A stretch of DNA of 64,000 nt, from assembly GCF_030160115.1 (NCBI RefSeq), contig NZ_BSNS01000020.1, forward strand, positions 62,001-126,000. Direction: 5' to 3'. Made by a program: the position numbers and the translations under genes. Positions within the stretch are counted from its first letter, which is position 1, and every line of letters begins with the position of its first letter. The notes under the pieces were generated by a model. That model was not told where the DNA came from, did no database searches, and saw only the letters and a program-made list of their open reading frames with translations. Positions 63,487-64,000 of this stretch are shown piece by piece. The stretch comes from Devosia nitrariae. Its GTDB lineage: Bacteria; Pseudomonadota; Alphaproteobacteria; Rhizobiales; Devosiaceae.

Positions 63487-64000
63487 CTACCCGAACACCA
63501 CCGTCTTGTGCCCGTTGAGCATCACCCGGCTTTCAAGGTGGAGCTTGACGGCTCGTGCCAGCACCCGGCTCTCGATATCGCGTCCTGCCGCGATCAGGTC
63601 GTCCGGGCTCATCGAATGCGTCACCCGTGCCGTTTCCTGCTCGATGATCGGCCCCTCGTCGAGGGCGGCCGTCACGTAGTGTGCCGTCGCCCCGATGAGC
63701 TTGACCCCACGCTCGTGCGCCTGATGGTAGGGCTTGGCGCCCTTGAAGCTCGGCAGGAACGAGTGATGGATGTTGATTGCCTTGCCGAAGAGCCGGTTCG
63801 AGAGATTGTCGGAAAGCACCTGCATATAGCGCGCGAGCACCACCAGGTCCGCACCCGTCTCTTTGACCAGGTCGATGACCTTGCCTTCCTGCTCGGCCTT
63901 GTTGTCCTTGGTCACCGGCCAGAGGTGGAAGGGAATCTCCTCGGCTTTGGCGATCCGCTCGGCATCGGCGTGGTTGGAGATGATCGCGGCCACCTCTGCG
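63487..64000 (-). CDS. purU: Formyltetrahydrofolate deformylase, 3' part (partial)
   Basis: The last 171 codons of a gene that continues past the window end. The formyltransferase-type domain shows [20 protein letters not shown] with the catalytic asparagine and histidine, and [17 protein letters not shown] with the late aspartate. PurU hydrolyses 10-formyl-THF to formate and THF; the N-terminal ACT domain would lie outside the window. Confidence 0.93.
   Translation of the reverse strand, partial: AEVAAIISNHADAERIAKAEEIPFHLWPVTKDNKAEQEGKVIDLVKETGADLVVLARYMQVLSDNLSNRLFGKAINIHHSFLPSFKGAKPYHQAHERGVKLIGATAHYVTAALDEGPIIEQETARVTHSMSPDDLIAAGRDIESRVLARAVKLHLESRVMLNGHKTVVFG

Overview
The window is GC-rich DNA from an alphaproteobacterium of the order Hyphomicrobiales, most likely of the Devosiaceae. 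The evidence is gene content and order: rpoZ-rsh-pyrE-acpS-lepB-rnc-era-recO-parC, glyA-nrdR-ribD-ribE-ribH-nusB, DUF177-plsX-fabH-ihfA-merR, a BioR/BioY pair with the alphaproteobacterial BioR box, an LdtR-like regulator beside an L,D-transpeptidase, a BA14K protein and a porin_2-type porin. The genus is an inference. I see no rRNA, tRNA, phage, IS element or CRISPR array.

Bases 1-18,200 are an accessory carbohydrate region. A minus-strand operon (60-6716) encodes a cytosolic GH172 glycosidase and a complete oligopeptide-type ABC importer. It diverges from a LacI-family regulator (7093-8097), with an overlapping array of LacI/PurR-type half-sites in between. Downstream on the plus strand is a CUT1 sugar importer without an ATPase gene, a GH38 alpha-mannosidase, a GntR/UTRA regulator, a two-SIS-domain amino-sugar phosphate deaminase and NagA. 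This looks like uptake and breakdown of a mannose- and N-acetylhexosamine-containing glycan.

Bases 18,200-30,300 hold an SDR, a MOSC protein, a major porin with a structured leader, an OmpA/BON-like protein followed by two small membrane proteins (an arrangement like mycobacterial arfABC), an alpha/beta hydrolase, a lytic transglycosylase, dapA, smpB, a family 5 uracil-DNA glycosylase and a NYN protein. A family of two-hairpin intergenic repeats is scattered here.

Bases 30,400-45,600 are mainly housekeeping: stringent response, pyrimidine synthesis, ACP activation, secretion, RNA processing, recombination, topoisomerase IV, biotin regulation and uptake, protein leucylation and heme synthesis. 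A Pr6Pr-type membrane gene sits immediately before recO, and its first 14 codons are a near copy of the recO start.

Bases 45,600-64,000 hold the LdtR/L,D-transpeptidase cell-wall module, small conserved proteins, the glyA-nrdR-riboflavin-nusB operon, an MFS transporter, bamE, a cytochrome bc1 assembly chaperone, the fatty-acid/IHF operon, a DHA2 drug exporter with a divergent MarR regulator, and a purU gene cut by the window end.
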